From: Streptomyces marokkonensis
Lineage (GTDB): Bacteria; Actinomycetota; Actinomycetes; Streptomycetales; Streptomycetaceae
Assembly (NCBI RefSeq): GCF_008312835.1
Contig: NZ_VSKS01000018.1
Location: forward strand, 1 to 64,000
Length of the DNA: 64,000 nucleotides
Reading direction: 5' to 3'
In this document: piece by piece, positions 19,231 through 30,717 of the stretch
Layout of the letters: each line of letters opens with the position of its first letter
Numbering within the stretch: position 1 is the stretch's first letter
The notes under the pieces: model-generated
Database searches by the model: none
What the model saw: only the letters and a program-made list of their open reading frames with translations
Told to the model about the DNA's origin: nothing
Made by a program: the position numbers and the translations under genes

Positions 19231-20106
19231 ATGTCGGTGGACGGTGAGGCGGTACGGCTCAAGGGCGAGGCGGACGAGCCGGGGTGGGAGGTGGACCCGG
19301 ACGACGAGTGGGGCGTCGCGGTCATCACCACGGTGGGGCGGCAGTTGAAGCTGCGGCGCGAGGCGGCGGGGATGCGGGCCGGCCAGTTCGGGGCGGCGAT
19401 CGGGTACGGGGAGGACCTCGTCTACAAGGTCGAGGGAGGGAAGCGGATCCCGCAGCGGGAGTATCTGGACAGGGCCGACGAGGTGCTGGGGGCGGGTGGA
19501 CTGCTCTCGGCGGCCTGGGAGGACGTGAAGAGGGTCCGGTATCCGAGGAAGGTTCGGGAACTGGCCAAGCTGGAGGCTCAGGCGGCCGAGATCGGTGTGT
19601 ACGAAAGCATCAGCATCAATGGTCTGCTGCAGACCCCGGAGCATGCTCGAGCCCTGTTCGAGGCATGGCAGCCCGCCTACTCGGAGGAGGATCTGGAGCG
19701 CGTGCTGGCAGCACGAATGGCTCGCCAGGCCATCTTCGAGCGGTCACCCGCGCCTGCGCTGAGCTTTGTCGAAGAAGAGGCGGCTCTGCGACGTCGTGTG
19801 GGGAGCACAATGGTGTGTCGTCAGCAGCTGGAACATCTGCTGGAGGTGGGTCGGCTGCGCAACGTAACCCTTCAAGTGATGCCGACGAGCAGCAATGCCC
19901 ACCCCGGACTGAGCGGAAGGATCGAAATCCTGAAGTTCGCCGACGGAACTGCTGTAGGGCGATCCGACGGCGCGTTCAACGGTCGCCCCACCTCGGACCC
20001 CAAGCAGCTCCGCATCCTTGAGCTGCGGTATGGCACCATCCGAGCTCAAGCGCTCCCGCCCGAGGAGTCGCTGGCCCTCATCGAGCAAGTGCTTGGAGAG
20101 ACATGA
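19231..20106 (+). CDS. WhiJ-like XRE-family HTH regulator with DUF5753 domain
   Basis: ATG 19231, preceded by GGAGGGG at 6 nt, gives 291 residues. Residues about 30-90 are an XRE-type HTH (LKLRREAAGMRAGQFGAAIGY); residues about 115-290 match DUF5753, with the characteristic SINGLLQTPEHARAL and LEVGRLRNVTLQVMP segments. Its stop overlaps the start of a DUF397 gene (ATGA). This HTH plus small DUF397 pairing is a streptomycete theme linked to developmental control (WhiJ/BldB-like); the small protein is thought to modulate the HTH protein. Confidence 0.9.
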   Translation: MSVDGEAVRLKGEADEPGWEVDPDDEWGVAVITTVGRQLKLRREAAGMRAGQFGAAIGYGEDLVYKVEGGKRIPQREYLDRADEVLGAGGLLSAAWEDVKRVRYPRKVRELAKLEAQAAEIGVYESISINGLLQTPEHARALFEAWQPAYSEEDLERVLAARMARQAIFERSPAPALSFVEEEAALRRRVGSTMVCRQQLEHLLEVGRLRNVTLQVMPTSSNAHPGLSGRIEILKFADGTAVGRSDGAFNGRPTSDPKQLRILELRYGTIRAQALPPEESLALIEQVLGET

Positions 20107-20312
20107 CACGCAAGGCCTCTGCAGGAGACACCTCCGAGCTGAAGTGGTTCAAGAGCAGCTACAGCAGCGGCCCCGACGGTGACTCCTGCGTCGAGATCGC
20201 GATAGCACCCCGCACCATCCACGTCCGCGACTCCAAGAGCCCGGCCGGGCCTCGGCTCGCGCTCGCGTCGGACGCGTGGGCGAGCTTCGTGGCGTACGCG
20301 TCGAAGCACTGA
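20103..20312 (+). CDS. DUF397 small protein
   Basis: The 69-residue product shows the DUF397 signature: LKWFKSSYSSGPDGDSCVEIA, then IHVRDSKSPAGPRL and a C-terminal W..FV.Y helix. It overlaps the HTH gene by 4 bp and is therefore co-translated. It probably acts on the adjacent HTH protein. Confidence 0.9.
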   Translation: MTRKASAGDTSELKWFKSSYSSGPDGDSCVEIAIAPRTIHVRDSKSPAGPRLALASDAWASFVAYASKH

Positions 20313-20380
20313 CCTGGCCGTCCGCTCTCCGTACGCCGCGTCCACATAGCGGACGATCCGGCCTGTCCCTTGGTATCGCG

Positions 20381-21877
<1,497 letters not shown>

Positions 21878-21895
21878 GCCGTACGCGCCGTCTCG

Positions 21896-22663
21896 TCACG
21901 GTGTGGGGATGCCGGCCGGACGGGCCGGGCGCCCGAAGCGGACGGGGACGCCCGGTGAGTACAGCACGCTCACCGGCTCCCCGGCCGGCCTCGGCAGCCC
22001 GGCCGCGGTGATCAGGTCCTCCTCGCACTCCACCAGCTCCGCCCGGTGCAGCGGCCAGCGCGGATGCGCGTTGGGCAGGTACATCGACCGCCCGAAGAAG
22101 GCGTTGTGCATGCCCCAGCGCGCGGTGAGGAAGTGCTCCAGCTCGGTCGGCTCCCCGATCGGCTCGCCCCTGCGCACGGTGAGACGGCTGCCGGCGCGGC
22201 GCGGCCCCGGCCAGCGCCGGGAACCGGTGTAGGTGACGGTGCCGCCGTCGAGGTGGTCGACGCTCATCCGGGACCAGAGGTAGGGCATCCGGAACCCGAG
22301 ACGGGCCACCACCACCGGGATCAGCCGGGAGGCGTCCAGGGAGAGGAAGACGACGCCCCGCCGTCCGTGCGCGTCGACCGAGTAGAGGCGGACGTTGGTC
22401 TCGGGGAAGCTGCCGAGATAGGGGACACCCGGCAGGCGGAGCCACCCCACGCGGTGCATCCGGAACGCCACGAGACCGACGTACGTGACCCCGTCCAGCG
22501 TGTCCGGCACGGTGCCCGGCGGCAGCAGCCCGGCCACGTCGGCCGGCTCCACCGCCCAGTGCACGAACGTCAGGTCGAGCCAGGACTGCGTGAGCAGCGG
22601 GCGCGCGATCGCCTCCGGCGGATCGGGCGTGACGGGCTGCGAGGGCGGCGGTGTGGGCGGCAC
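21896..22663 (-). CDS. DUF2071 (YqjF-like) protein
   Basis: GTG 22663 gives 255 residues. No clear ribosome site is present, but GATACT lies about 7 nt before this GTG on the minus strand, so a leaderless transcript is likely. The chain has the DUF2071 features LTFVHWAVEP near the start, LDGVTYVGLVAFRM, SFPETNVRLY and a late FLTARWGMHNAFFGR segment. Function unknown; the fold is related to acetoacetate decarboxylase-like proteins. Confidence 0.82.
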   Translation of the reverse strand: MPPTPPPSQPVTPDPPEAIARPLLTQSWLDLTFVHWAVEPADVAGLLPPGTVPDTLDGVTYVGLVAFRMHRVGWLRLPGVPYLGSFPETNVRLYSVDAHGRRGVVFLSLDASRLIPVVVARLGFRMPYLWSRMSVDHLDGGTVTYTGSRRWPGPRRAGSRLTVRRGEPIGEPTELEHFLTARWGMHNAFFGRSMYLPNAHPRWPLHRAELVECEEDLITAAGLPRPAGEPVSVLYSPGVPVRFGRPARPAGIPTP

Positions 22664-22782
22664 ACCGCCAGTATCGCGGAGCAGGCGTGCAGCGGTACGG
22701 CTGCCCGGGGAACGCGGCGGACACCACGATGTGCCCCACATGGCCCTGGTGACCGAAGGGCCCGCCCGGGAAGCTGGGGACC

Positions 22783-23115
22783 ATGCAGAAGCTCTCCCTC
22801 GACGCCCTCGCCCGCGAACACCTGGAACGCGCCACCGCCACCCCCAACGGCCGCAGCGCCACCACCGTCTACGGCGGACACGAACACACTCTGCGCCAGA
22901 CCCTGCTCGCCCTGACCGCGGGCACGAGCCTCGCCGACCACGACAGCCCCGGCGAGGCCACCCTGCTGGTGCTGCGCGGCCGTGTCCGCCTCACCAGCGG
23001 CGAGACCGAGTGGGAGGGCCGCACCGGCGACCTCCTCGTCATCCCTCCCACCCGTCACGGCCTTCAGGCACTGGAGGACGCGGCGGTGATCCTCACGGTC
23101 GCCAAGCGCGGGTAG
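22783..23115 (+). CDS. Small cupin-domain protein
   Basis: The 110-residue product is a single cupin barrel: HDSPGEATLLVLRGRVRL and GDLLVIPPTRHGLQAL carry cupin motifs 1 and 2. In motif 1 the metal ligands are incomplete (one His before the Glu), so metal binding is uncertain. It is divergent from the DUF2071 gene and convergent with the NlpC/P60-like gene. Role unknown. Confidence 0.85.
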   Translation: MQKLSLDALAREHLERATATPNGRSATTVYGGHEHTLRQTLLALTAGTSLADHDSPGEATLLVLRGRVRLTSGETEWEGRTGDLLVIPPTRHGLQALEDAAVILTVAKRG

Positions 23116-23131
23116 CCCCGTCGCCGGGGTG

Positions 23132-24886
23132 TCAGACGCGGTGCACGGTGTGCAGGGTCCGGGCGTAGGTGCCCGTCCCGTCCAGGAGCGAGGCGCCCCC
23201 CATGTCGGACATGGTGGGGCCGTTGACCGTCTTGCGGCTGGACAGGAAGCGGCGCCTGCCGGCCGTGTCCGTGCCGAGGTGGATACCGACGTGGTCCACC
23301 GTCGCCGTCGGGCCGTCGTCGCCCGAGTCCGCGTTGAACAGCACGAGATCACCCGGCTGGAGCTGCTCCGCGGGTGGCGGGTTCACCCCGTCGGTGCGGG
23401 CGACGCGCACCCCCGGCAAGTGGTCGGCCATGTCGCGGGAACGCCGGGGTATCCGGGTACCTGAGGTGTCCTGCCCCGCCGCCATCGGCACCCCCATGTG
23501 ATAGCCGTACACCATGCGCGTGTAGCCCGAGCAGTCGAGGTTGCCCACCTGCTTGCTGGACGGGCCCGTGTAGGTCCCGTCCGGGAAGGTCCAGCCGGTG
23601 TTCATGTACTCGTGGAAGTCGGCGCCCTCGTAGCGCCGGCCCTGCGGGTCCAGGTAGCCGTATCCCGCCGCGCCCAGCACCTGCTTGCCCTCCGCGGGTC
23701 CGGAGCCGGAGACCACCGGGGGAGCACCGGGAAGGAACATGGCCGCGTGGGCCAGCACGTCCGGCGCGGTGGAGCCGGCCCAGGCGCGGACGGTGCTTGC
23801 CAGCTCCGGCGTCCAGGTCCCGCCGAAGGGCTCCGGCAGCACCCGCACCCAGTGCCCGTGGGTGACCGCCGGCGGCTCGGCCCAGCCGGCGGCGTCCAGC
23901 TGGAAGCGGCTGACCAGCAGCTTCATCGGCAGGCTGGTGCAGCCCCGGTTGGCCAGTGCGCGCAGGCCGACCCGCCCCGCGCCGAAGGTCGAGTCGGACA
24001 CGTCGGCCGCCCACCCGGAGGGCTCCGCCGAGGCGGACGCCCAGGCCTTGGCCCGGATACGACTGCCCTCGCGGCGCACACGGATCGTCCAGTCCGTGCC
24101 CGCGGGCACACCGGTGGCGACCGTGACGGCCGGAACCAACTGGGTGACCGTGTCGTCGGCCTCCTTCTCCACCCGCAGCTGGACCGCACCGGTCGTGAGG
24201 AAGGACAGCCGGGCCCGGTAGTTGTTGTGGGTGTCCTGGTAGCCGAAGGACAGCGCGTAGGAACAGGCCTCTCCGGCGGGCACCTTGTCGAAGCGGGCGA
24301 CGGAGCGGACGTCGACGTCGGCGAGTGCGTCGTCGCGGAGGGTGGCGTGGCGGCTGGCGTGGTCGGTGGTCAGATCGATGACACCGGTGCCCGGCAGCAC
24401 CGAGTAGTCGGTGTCGACGGGACCGAGGGTGGACCAGACCCCGCCGCCGGGGGAACTCCCCCAGTACGAACGCTTGTCCGCGGGGAGGGACAGGTCGGGC
24501 AGCGTGCGTCCGAAGTCGTCCACGAAGGGCCGCTTGTTCTCCGTGAACGTCCGTTCCGGTCCGGACAGCAGCACGGTGCGGGCGCCATGGGTCAGGAGGG
24601 CGACACGTCTGCCGCCCGAGGTGACCTCGGTGCGGGCCGGGGTGCCCGGCAGTACCGTCGCGGTGAGGGGCGACCGCAGTGTTTCGCGGAAGAAGTGGGT
24701 GGCGTCCAGCGGCGCAGTCGTCACGGACGAGAGGGCGGAGCCCGGTGCCGCCGGAGCCGCGAGGGGCGCGGCCGCGCCCGCCGCCCGCGCGGAGGAGGCG
24801 GTCGTGCCGATCAGCGGGAGAGCAGTGGTGGAGGCGGCGAGAACGGCGAGGACACTGCGCCGTGAGGTGTTCGACATGGCTTTCAT
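23132..24886 (-). CDS. Tat-exported protein with C-terminal NlpC/P60-like domain
   Basis: ATG 24886 gives 584 residues (ATG 24877 is an alternative). Residues 5-40 look like a twin-arginine signal (TSRRSVLAVLAAS, then Ala-rich). The middle (about 60-390) is beta-rich, with a stretch resembling a laminin-G-like fold. The C-terminal 150 residues resemble NlpC/P60 cysteine peptidases: catalytic Cys in GNLDCSGYTRMVYGY, His in VDHVGIHLG, and QPGDLVLFN. It may cleave peptidoglycan or another amide outside the cell. Divergent from the rpsJ promoter. Confidence 0.82.
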   Translation of the reverse strand: MKAMSNTSRRSVLAVLAASTTALPLIGTTASSARAAGAAAPLAAPAAPGSALSSVTTAPLDATHFFRETLRSPLTATVLPGTPARTEVTSGGRRVALLTHGARTVLLSGPERTFTENKRPFVDDFGRTLPDLSLPADKRSYWGSSPGGGVWSTLGPVDTDYSVLPGTGVIDLTTDHASRHATLRDDALADVDVRSVARFDKVPAGEACSYALSFGYQDTHNNYRARLSFLTTGAVQLRVEKEADDTVTQLVPAVTVATGVPAGTDWTIRVRREGSRIRAKAWASASAEPSGWAADVSDSTFGAGRVGLRALANRGCTSLPMKLLVSRFQLDAAGWAEPPAVTHGHWVRVLPEPFGGTWTPELASTVRAWAGSTAPDVLAHAAMFLPGAPPVVSGSGPAEGKQVLGAAGYGYLDPQGRRYEGADFHEYMNTGWTFPDGTYTGPSSKQVGNLDCSGYTRMVYGYHMGVPMAAGQDTSGTRIPRRSRDMADHLPGVRVARTDGVNPPPAEQLQPGDLVLFNADSGDDGPTATVDHVGIHLGTDTAGRRRFLSSRKTVNGPTMSDMGGASLLDGTGTYARTLHTVHRV

Positions 24887-24943
24887 GATCGCGGAGAGGG
24901 GGCGTGTCCGGGCCTCCGGCGCCCAAGTCGGGGGCGCCCGCGT

Positions 24944-24971
24944 TTGATTCCGGCCGTCCCGGGGGTACTCT
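24944..24971 (+). promoter_or_regulatory. rpsJ (S10 cluster) promoter
   Basis: TTGATT (24944-24949) and TACTCT (24966-24971) are separated by 16 bp, a plausible HrdB promoter. It would give a leader of about 355 nt before rpsJ. Confidence 0.6.
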
Positions 24972-25249
24972 CTTCCGCCCGATTGGCCAGGCCCCCACCC
25001 ACTGTGGCAAACTGTCGGAGTTGCTCGGTCGAGCGTTGATGCTGCGCGCCTCCCGCCGGGAGGACCGGAAGCGAGTCCCACAGTACTCGTCGTCCCTGAG
25101 GGGCGGACGTACGGGAATCTTCCGGGAAGCGTACGTGCGGCGCCGGCCAGGCACCCGGTGGGCCTTTCGCCCCCGGTCCACGGTTCTGGTAAGGCCGTGT
25201 CAATCCCGCGGGGATGTTCGAACAAGGGACATTCATGTCAGCGGGAGTG

Positions 25250-25276
25250 CGACACGCCCGACCGCGTGGGTCGGAG
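25250..25276 (+). promoter_or_regulatory. Leader hairpin element shared with the rpsL leader
   Basis: CCGACC (25258-25263) pairs with GGTCGG (25269-25274) within a 27-nt segment identical but for one base to 6446-6472. It ends 60 nt before rpsJ. Confidence 0.65.
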
Positions 25277-25284
25277 GACGAGAC

Positions 25285-25303
25285 CTGGAACACCGGGTTC
25301 CAG
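25285..25303 (+). promoter_or_regulatory. Second leader hairpin before rpsJ
   Basis: CTGGAAC and GTTCCAG form a perfect 7-bp stem around ACCGG, 8 nt after the shared element. It is absent from the rpsL leader in this form. Confidence 0.5.
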
Positions 25304-25335
25304 AGCGTAAAGAGAGACAGGACTACGAAGTAGCC

Positions 25336-25644
25336 ATGGCGGGACAGAAGATCCGCATCCGGCTCAAGGCCTACGACCACGAAGTCATCGACTCTTCGGC
25401 GAAGAAGATCGTCGAGACGGTGACGCGCACTGGTGCGTCGGTCGCGGGCCCAGTGCCGCTGCCCACTGAGAAGAACGTGTACTGCGTCATCAAGTCGCCG
25501 CACAAGTACAAGGACTCGCGCGAGCACTTCGAGATGCGCACGCACAAGCGCCTGATCGACATCCTCGACCCGACCCCCAAGACCGTTGACTCTCTGATGC
25601 GACTCGACCTCCCGGCCGGTGTCGACATCGAGATCAAGCTCTGA
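25336..25644 (+). CDS. rpsJ: 30S ribosomal protein S10
   Basis: ATG 25336 gives 102 residues beginning [19 protein letters not shown], the standard start; upstream extensions are not homologous. S10 binds the 30S head and also acts as NusE in antitermination. First gene of the S10 cluster. Confidence 0.98.
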   Translation: MAGQKIRIRLKAYDHEVIDSSAKKIVETVTRTGASVAGPVPLPTEKNVYCVIKSPHKYKDSREHFEMRTHKRLIDILDPTPKTVDSLMRLDLPAGVDIEIKL

Positions 25645-25662
25645 GGCCGGTGATCTGAAGAG

Positions 25663-26307
25663 ATGGCAAAGCAGATCAAGGGCATCCTGGGCGAGAAGCT
25701 CGGCATGACGCAGGTGTGGGACGAGAACAACCGTGTTGTTCCGGTCACCGTCGTCAAGGCCGGCCCCAACGTCGTCACCCAGGTCCGTACGAACGACGTC
25801 GACGGCTACGAGTCGGTCCAGATCGCCTTCGGCGAGATCGACCCGCGCAAGGTGAACAAGCCCCTCAAGGGCCACTTCGCCAAGGCCGACGTCACCCCCC
25901 GTCGTCACCTCGTCGAGATCCGCACCGCGGACGCCTCCGAGTACACGCTGGGCCAGGAAGTCACCGCCGAGGTGTTCGAGGCCGGCGTGAAGGTCGACGT
26001 GACCGGCAAGAGCAAGGGCAAGGGCTTCGCCGGTGTCATGAAGCGCCACAACTTCCGTGGCCTCGGCGCCGGACACGGTACCCAGCGCAAGCACCGCTCG
26101 CCCGGTTCCATCGGTGGCTGCGCCACCCCGGGCCGTGTGTTCAAGGGCCTCCGCATGGCGGGCCGCATGGGCAACGAGCGGGTCACCACCCAGAACCTGA
26201 CCGTCCACGCCGTTGACGCGGAGAAGGGTCTGCTGCTCATCAAGGGCGCGGTTCCCGGTCCGAACGGCGGCCTCGTCCTGGTCCGCACCGCGGCCAAGGG
26301 GGCCTGA
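25663..26307 (+). CDS. rplC: 50S ribosomal protein L3
   Basis: The 214-residue product carries the KLGMTQVW start and the long central loop [17 protein letters not shown], which reaches toward the peptidyl-transferase centre, with [16 protein letters not shown]. Eighteen bp after rpsJ. Confidence 0.98.
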   Translation: MAKQIKGILGEKLGMTQVWDENNRVVPVTVVKAGPNVVTQVRTNDVDGYESVQIAFGEIDPRKVNKPLKGHFAKADVTPRRHLVEIRTADASEYTLGQEVTAEVFEAGVKVDVTGKSKGKGFAGVMKRHNFRGLGAGHGTQRKHRSPGSIGGCATPGRVFKGLRMAGRMGNERVTTQNLTVHAVDAEKGLLLIKGAVPGPNGGLVLVRTAAKGA

Positions 26308-26315
26308 GGTAACCG

Positions 26316-26975
26316 ATGAGCACTGTTGACATCCTTTCGCCGGCGGGCGACAAGGCCGGTACCGTCGAGCTCCCCGCGGAGATCTTCGACGTCGAGAAGG
26401 TCAGCATCCCGCTGATCCACCAGGTCGTCGTCGCGCAGCTGGCCGCTGCCCGCCAGGGCACCCACAAGACCAAGACCCGCGGTGAAGTCCGTGGTGGTGG
26501 CCGCAAGCCGTACCGCCAGAAGGGCACCGGCCGCGCCCGTCAGGGCTCGACCCGCGCGCCGCAGTTCGCCGGTGGTGGCGTCGTCCACGGCCCGCAGCCG
26601 CGCGACTACTCGCAGCGGACCCCGAAGAAGATGAAGGCTGCCGCTCTGCGTCACGCCCTCACCGACCGGGCCCGCCACAACCGCATTCACGTCGTCACCG
26701 GCGTGATCGAGGGTGAGACGCCCTCCACGAAGGCCGCCAGGACGCTGTTCGGCAAGATCTCGGAGCGCAAGAACCTGCTCCTGGTCGTCGACCGCGCCGA
26801 CGAGGCCGCGTGGCTGTCCGCCCGCAACCTGCCCCAGGTCCACATCCTGGAGCCGGGCCAGCTGAACACGTACGACGTTCTCGTCTCGGACGACGTGGTC
26901 TTCACCAAGGCCGCTTTCGAGTCCTTCGTCGCCGGCCCGAACAAGGCCAACGACAACGAAGGGAGCGAGGTCTGA
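26316..26975 (+). CDS. rplD: 50S ribosomal protein L4
   Basis: The 219-residue protein has the long Arg/Gly/Lys loop [21 protein letters not shown]-like stretch (about 50-75) that lines the exit tunnel, and an intact C-terminal domain. Its stop overlaps the rplW start by one base (TGATG). L4 is the autoregulator of the S10 operon in enteric bacteria. Confidence 0.98.
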   Translation: MSTVDILSPAGDKAGTVELPAEIFDVEKVSIPLIHQVVVAQLAAARQGTHKTKTRGEVRGGGRKPYRQKGTGRARQGSTRAPQFAGGGVVHGPQPRDYSQRTPKKMKAAALRHALTDRARHNRIHVVTGVIEGETPSTKAARTLFGKISERKNLLLVVDRADEAAWLSARNLPQVHILEPGQLNTYDVLVSDDVVFTKAAFESFVAGPNKANDNEGSEV

Positions 26976-27394
26976 TGGCTGCCCGTCACCCCTCGATCGC
27001 CTCGAAGGCCGCCAAGGCGGCCAAGGCCGCGCGCGTCGCCAAGGCGCGCCGCCACGAGGCCGAAGGCAAGAACACCGTCGTCACCCCGGCGAGCAAGGCG
27101 TTCACGGACCCCCGTGACGTCCTGCTGAAGCCGGTCGTGTCCGAGAAGAGCTACGCGCTCATCGACGAGAACAAGTACACGTTCATCGTCGCGCCGGGCT
27201 CCAACAAGACCCAGATCAAGGAGGCCGTCCAGGCGGTCTTCGAGGTCAAGGTCACCGGGGTCAACACGATCAACCGCGCCGGCAAGCGCAAGCGCACCAA
27301 GACCGGTTTCGGTCAGCGTGCGGCGACCAAGCGCGCGATCGTGACCCTCGCTGAGGGCGACCGTATCGACATCTTCGGCGGTCCGACCGCGTAA
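26975..27394 (+). CDS. rplW: 50S ribosomal protein L23
   Basis: ATG 26975 gives 139 residues. The first 45 residues are an Ala/Lys-rich extension ([18 protein letters not shown]) longer than in enteric L23; the conserved core runs from [18 protein letters not shown]23 sits at the tunnel exit where trigger factor and SRP dock. The extension is a streptomycete feature. Confidence 0.97.
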   Translation: MAARHPSIASKAAKAAKAARVAKARRHEAEGKNTVVTPASKAFTDPRDVLLKPVVSEKSYALIDENKYTFIVAPGSNKTQIKEAVQAVFEVKVTGVNTINRAGKRKRTKTGFGQRAATKRAIVTLAEGDRIDIFGGPTA

Positions 27395-27432
27395 GCGGTC
27401 AGGATCGTTCGATATCGGACGAGGACTGAGAA

Positions 27433-28269
27433 ATGGGTATCCGCAAGTACAAGCCGACGACTCCGGGCCGTCGTGGCTCCAGCGTCGCCGACTTCGTCGA
27501 GGTCACGCGGTCCACGCCGGAGAAGTCGCTGGTCCGTCCCCTGCACAGCAAGGGCGGCCGTAACAATTCCGGACGTGTGACCGTCCGCCACCAGGGTGGT
27601 GGCCACAAGCGCGCCTACCGCGTGATCGACTTCCGTCGTCACGACAAGGACGGCGTGCCGGCGAAGGTCGCGCACATCGAGTACGACCCCAACCGCACCG
27701 CGCGCATCGCGCTGCTGCACTACGCCGATGGCGAGAAGCGCTACATCCTCGCCCCGCGCAACCTGCAGCAGGGCGACCGCGTCGAGAACGGTCCCGGGGC
27801 CGACATCAAGCCGGGCAACAACCTTGCCCTGCGCAACATCCCGGTCGGTACGACGCTGCACGCCATCGAGCTGCGTCCCGGCGGCGGCGCCAAGTTCGCC
27901 CGCTCCGCCGGCGCCTCGGTGCAGCTGCTCGCGAAGGAGGGCACGATGGCCCACCTCCGCATGCCGTCCGGCGAGATCCGCCTGGTCGACCAGCGCTGCC
28001 GCGCCACGGTCGGCGAGGTCGGCAACGCCGAGCAGAGCAACATCAACTGGGGCAAGGCCGGCCGCAAGCGGTGGCTGGGCGTCCGTCCGACCGTCCGTGG
28101 TGTCGTCATGAACCCGGTCGACCACCCGCACGGTGGTGGTGAGGGCCGTACCTCCGGTGGTCGCCACCCCGTGTCCCCGTGGGGCAAGAAGGAAGGCCGT
28201 ACGCGTTCGCCCAAGAAGGCGTCGAACAAGTACATCGTCCGCCGCCGCAAGACGAACAAGAAGCGCTAA
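27433..28269 (+). CDS. rplB: 50S ribosomal protein L2
   Basis: The 278-residue product has the [11 protein letters not shown] start and the conserved C-terminal [14 protein letters not shown] motif near the peptidyl-transferase centre, including the essential His. Length is standard. Confidence 0.98.
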   Translation: MGIRKYKPTTPGRRGSSVADFVEVTRSTPEKSLVRPLHSKGGRNNSGRVTVRHQGGGHKRAYRVIDFRRHDKDGVPAKVAHIEYDPNRTARIALLHYADGEKRYILAPRNLQQGDRVENGPGADIKPGNNLALRNIPVGTTLHAIELRPGGGAKFARSAGASVQLLAKEGTMAHLRMPSGEIRLVDQRCRATVGEVGNAEQSNINWGKAGRKRWLGVRPTVRGVVMNPVDHPHGGGEGRTSGGRHPVSPWGKKEGRTRSPKKASNKYIVRRRKTNKKR

Positions 28270-28281
28270 GGACGGGTTGAG

Positions 28282-28563
28282 ATGCCTCGTAGCTTGAAGA
28301 AGGGACCCTTCGTCGACGACCACCTGATCAAGAAGGTGGACGTCCAGAACGAAGCCGGTACCAAGAACGTCATCAAGACCTGGTCCCGTCGCTCGATGAT
28401 CGTCCCGGCGATGCTGGGCCACACGATCGCGGTGCACAACGGCAAGACCCACATCCCGGTGTTTGTCACCGAGTCGATGGTCGGCCACAAGCTCGGCGAG
28501 TTCTCGCCGACCCGCACCTTCCGGGGCCACGTCAAGGACGACCGGAAGTCGAAGCGCCGCTAG
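28282..28563 (+). CDS. rpsS: 30S ribosomal protein S19
   Basis: The 93-residue product ([19 protein letters not shown]) forms the S13-S19 pair in the 30S head. It follows rplB by 12 bp. Confidence 0.98.
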   Translation: MPRSLKKGPFVDDHLIKKVDVQNEAGTKNVIKTWSRRSMIVPAMLGHTIAVHNGKTHIPVFVTESMVGHKLGEFSPTRTFRGHVKDDRKSKRR

Positions 28564-28607
28564 TCGGCGGGGTGCAATCGACCATGACAGACACTGAAGG
28601 GACAACC

Positions 28608-28955
28608 ATGGAAGCCAGGGCCCAGGCGCGGTACATCCGCGTCACGCCCATGAAGGCCCGCCGCGTGGTGGACCTCATCCGTGGCATGAGTGCCACGGAG
28701 GCTCAGGCGGTCCTGCGTTTCGCCCCGCAGGCCGCGAGCGTGCCGGTCGGCAAGGTGCTGGACAGCGCCATCGCCAACGCCGCGCACAACTACGACCACA
28801 CCGACGCCGACAGCCTCGTCATTTCCGAGGCGTACGTCGACGAGGGCCCGACCCTGAAGCGGTTCCGGCCGCGCGCCCAGGGCCGTGCCTACCGGATCCG
28901 CAAGCGGACCAGCCACATCACCGTGGTCGTCAGCAGCAAGGAAGGAACCCGGTAA
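28608..28955 (+). CDS. rplV: 50S ribosomal protein L22
   Basis: ATG 28608, with GAAGGG upstream, gives 115 residues; an earlier in-frame ATG at 28584 would add 8-12 non-conserved residues. The beta-hairpin [19 protein letters not shown] that lines the exit tunnel is intact. Its TAA overlaps the rpsC start. Confidence 0.97.
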   Translation: MEARAQARYIRVTPMKARRVVDLIRGMSATEAQAVLRFAPQAASVPVGKVLDSAIANAAHNYDHTDADSLVISEAYVDEGPTLKRFRPRAQGRAYRIRKRTSHITVVVSSKEGTR

Positions 28956-29782
28956 TGGGCCAGAAGGTAAACCCGCACGGGTTCCGGCTCGGCATCACCA
29001 CCGACTTCAAGTCGCGCTGGTACGCCGACAAGCTGTACAAGGACTACGTCAAGGAAGACGTCGCCATCCGTCGGATGATGACGTCCGGCATGGAGCGCGC
29101 CGGCATCTCGAAGGTGGAGATCGAGCGCACCCGTGACCGCGTGCGTGTGGACATCCACACCGCCCGTCCCGGCATCGTCATCGGCCGCCGCGGCGCCGAG
29201 GCCGACCGCATCCGCGGCGACCTGGAGAAGCTGACCGGCAAGCAGGTCCAGCTGAACATCCTCGAGGTCAAGAGCCCGGAGACGGACGCTCAGCTGGTGG
29301 CCCAGGCCGTCGCCGAGCAGCTGTCCTCCCGCGTCTCCTTCCGTCGTGCCATGCGCAAGAGCATGCAGGGCACGATGAAGGCCGGCGCCAAGGGCATCAA
29401 GATCCAGTGCGGTGGCCGCCTCGGTGGCGCCGAGATGTCCCGCTCGGAGTTCTACCGCGAGGGCCGTGTGCCCCTGCACACGCTCCGCGCGAACGTGGAC
29501 TACGGCTTCTTCGAGGCCAAGACGACCTTCGGCCGCATCGGTGTGAAGGTCTGGATCTACAAGGGCGACGTCAAGAACATCGCCGAGGTCCGCGCCGAGA
29601 ACGCCGCTGCCCGCGCCGGCAACCGCCCGGCCCGTGGCGGCGCCGACCGCCCGGCCCGTGGTGGCCGCGGTGGCGAGCGTGGCGGTCGCGGCCGCAAGCC
29701 GCAGCAGGCTCCCGCTGCCGAGGCCCCCAAGGCCGAGGCTCCGGCTGCCGCTCCGGCTGAGAGCACCGGAACGGAGGCCTGA
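28955..29782 (+). CDS. rpsC: 30S ribosomal protein S3
   Basis: The 275-residue protein has the KH domain ([13 protein letters not shown]) and C-terminal S3 domain, and ends with a 60-residue Ala/Arg/Gly/Pro tail ([14 protein letters not shown]) that is longer than in enteric S3 and typical of actinobacteria. It overlaps rplV by one base. Confidence 0.98.
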   Translation: MGQKVNPHGFRLGITTDFKSRWYADKLYKDYVKEDVAIRRMMTSGMERAGISKVEIERTRDRVRVDIHTARPGIVIGRRGAEADRIRGDLEKLTGKQVQLNILEVKSPETDAQLVAQAVAEQLSSRVSFRRAMRKSMQGTMKAGAKGIKIQCGGRLGGAEMSRSEFYREGRVPLHTLRANVDYGFFEAKTTFGRIGVKVWIYKGDVKNIAEVRAENAAARAGNRPARGGADRPARGGRGGERGGRGRKPQQAPAAEAPKAEAPAAAPAESTGTEA

Positions 29783-29787
29783 CCGAC

Positions 29788-30207
29788 ATGCTGATCCCCC
29801 GTAGGGTCAAGCACCGCAAGCAGCACCACCCGAAGCGCCGTGGCCAGGCCAAGGGCGGTACGACGGTTGCGTTCGGCGAGTACGGCATCCAGGCCCTCAC
29901 GCCGGCGTACGTGACCAACCGCCAGATCGAGGCGGCCCGTATCGCGATGACCCGCCACATCAAGCGTGGCGGCAAGGTCTGGATCAACATCTACCCGGAC
30001 CGCCCGCTCACGAAGAAGCCTGCCGAGACCCGCATGGGTTCCGGTAAGGGTTCCCCGGAGTGGTGGATCGCGAACGTGCACCCGGGCCGGGTCATGTTCG
30101 AGCTGTCCTACCCCAACGAGAAGATCGCCCGTGAGGCGCTGACTCGTGCGGCCCACAAGCTGCCGATGAAGTGCCGGATCGTCAAGCGCGAGGCAGGTGA
30201 AGCGTGA
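29788..30207 (+). CDS. rplP: 50S ribosomal protein L16
   Basis: The 139-residue product ([20 protein letters not shown]) binds near the A-site tRNA elbow. The [10 protein letters not shown] loop is present. The stop overlaps the rpmC start by one base. Confidence 0.98.
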   Translation: MLIPRRVKHRKQHHPKRRGQAKGGTTVAFGEYGIQALTPAYVTNRQIEAARIAMTRHIKRGGKVWINIYPDRPLTKKPAETRMGSGKGSPEWWIANVHPGRVMFELSYPNEKIAREALTRAAHKLPMKCRIVKREAGEA

Positions 30208-30431
30208 TGTCGGCCGGTACCAAGGCGTCCGAGCTGCGCGAGCTGGGCAACGAGGAGCTTCTCGCGAAGCTTCGCGAGGCCAAGGAAGAGCTGTTCAACC
30301 TCCGCTTCCAGGCGGCGACCGGTCAGCTCGAGAACCACGGTCGGCTGAAGGCCGTCCGTAAGGACATCGCGCGGATCTACACCCTGATGCGCGAGCGCGA
30401 GCTGGGCATCGAAACGGTGGAGAACGCATGA
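30207..30431 (+). CDS. rpmC: 50S ribosomal protein L29
   Basis: The 74-residue helical-hairpin protein starts at ATG 30207; an adjacent upstream GTG at 30204 is possible but unneeded. It sits near the tunnel exit beside L23. The last four bases overlap rpsQ (ATGA). Confidence 0.97.
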   Translation: MSAGTKASELRELGNEELLAKLREAKEELFNLRFQAATGQLENHGRLKAVRKDIARIYTLMRERELGIETVENA

Positions 30432-30715
30432 GCGAGAACAACGTGACTGAGACGAACACCGAGGCTCGGGGCGACCGCAAGACCCGTGAGGGCATCGTCG
30501 TCAGCGACAAGATGGACAAGACCGTCGTCGTCGCTGTCGAGGACCGCAAGAAGCACGCGCTGTACGGCAAGGTCATCCGCAGCACGAGCAAGCTCAAGGC
30601 CCACGACGAGCAGAACGCCGCCGGCGTCGGCGACCGCGTCCTCCTGATGGAGACCCGGCCGCTGTCCGCCACGAAGCACTGGCGCGTCGTCGAGATCCTC
30701 GAGAAGGCCAAGTAA
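30428..30715 (+). CDS. rpsQ: 30S ribosomal protein S17
   Basis: The 95-residue OB-fold protein has a 15-residue N-terminal tail before the conserved [19 protein letters not shown]. It ends the S10 cluster proper; a structured spacer follows before rplN. Confidence 0.98.
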   Translation: MSENNVTETNTEARGDRKTREGIVVSDKMDKTVVVAVEDRKKHALYGKVIRSTSKLKAHDEQNAAGVGDRVLLMETRPLSATKHWRVVEILEKAK

Positions 30716-30717
30716 TT

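Larger units (their letters stand above)
24972..25335 (+). other. Long structured leader of the S10 cluster
   Basis: This 364-nt stretch has no gene. It contains a small hairpin CTCCC-GCC-GGGAG at about 25049-25061, then the element shared with the rpsL leader and a second strong hairpin. Its length and structure suggest post-transcriptional control, comparable in position to the L4-responsive S10 leader of enteric bacteria, though no sequence similarity to that is claimed. Confidence 0.5.

Noticed and set aside
23349-25181. 610-codon minus-strand frame over the NlpC/P60-like gene
   Set aside because: Out-of-frame shadow; the chosen frame has a Tat signal and NlpC/P60 catalytic motifs.
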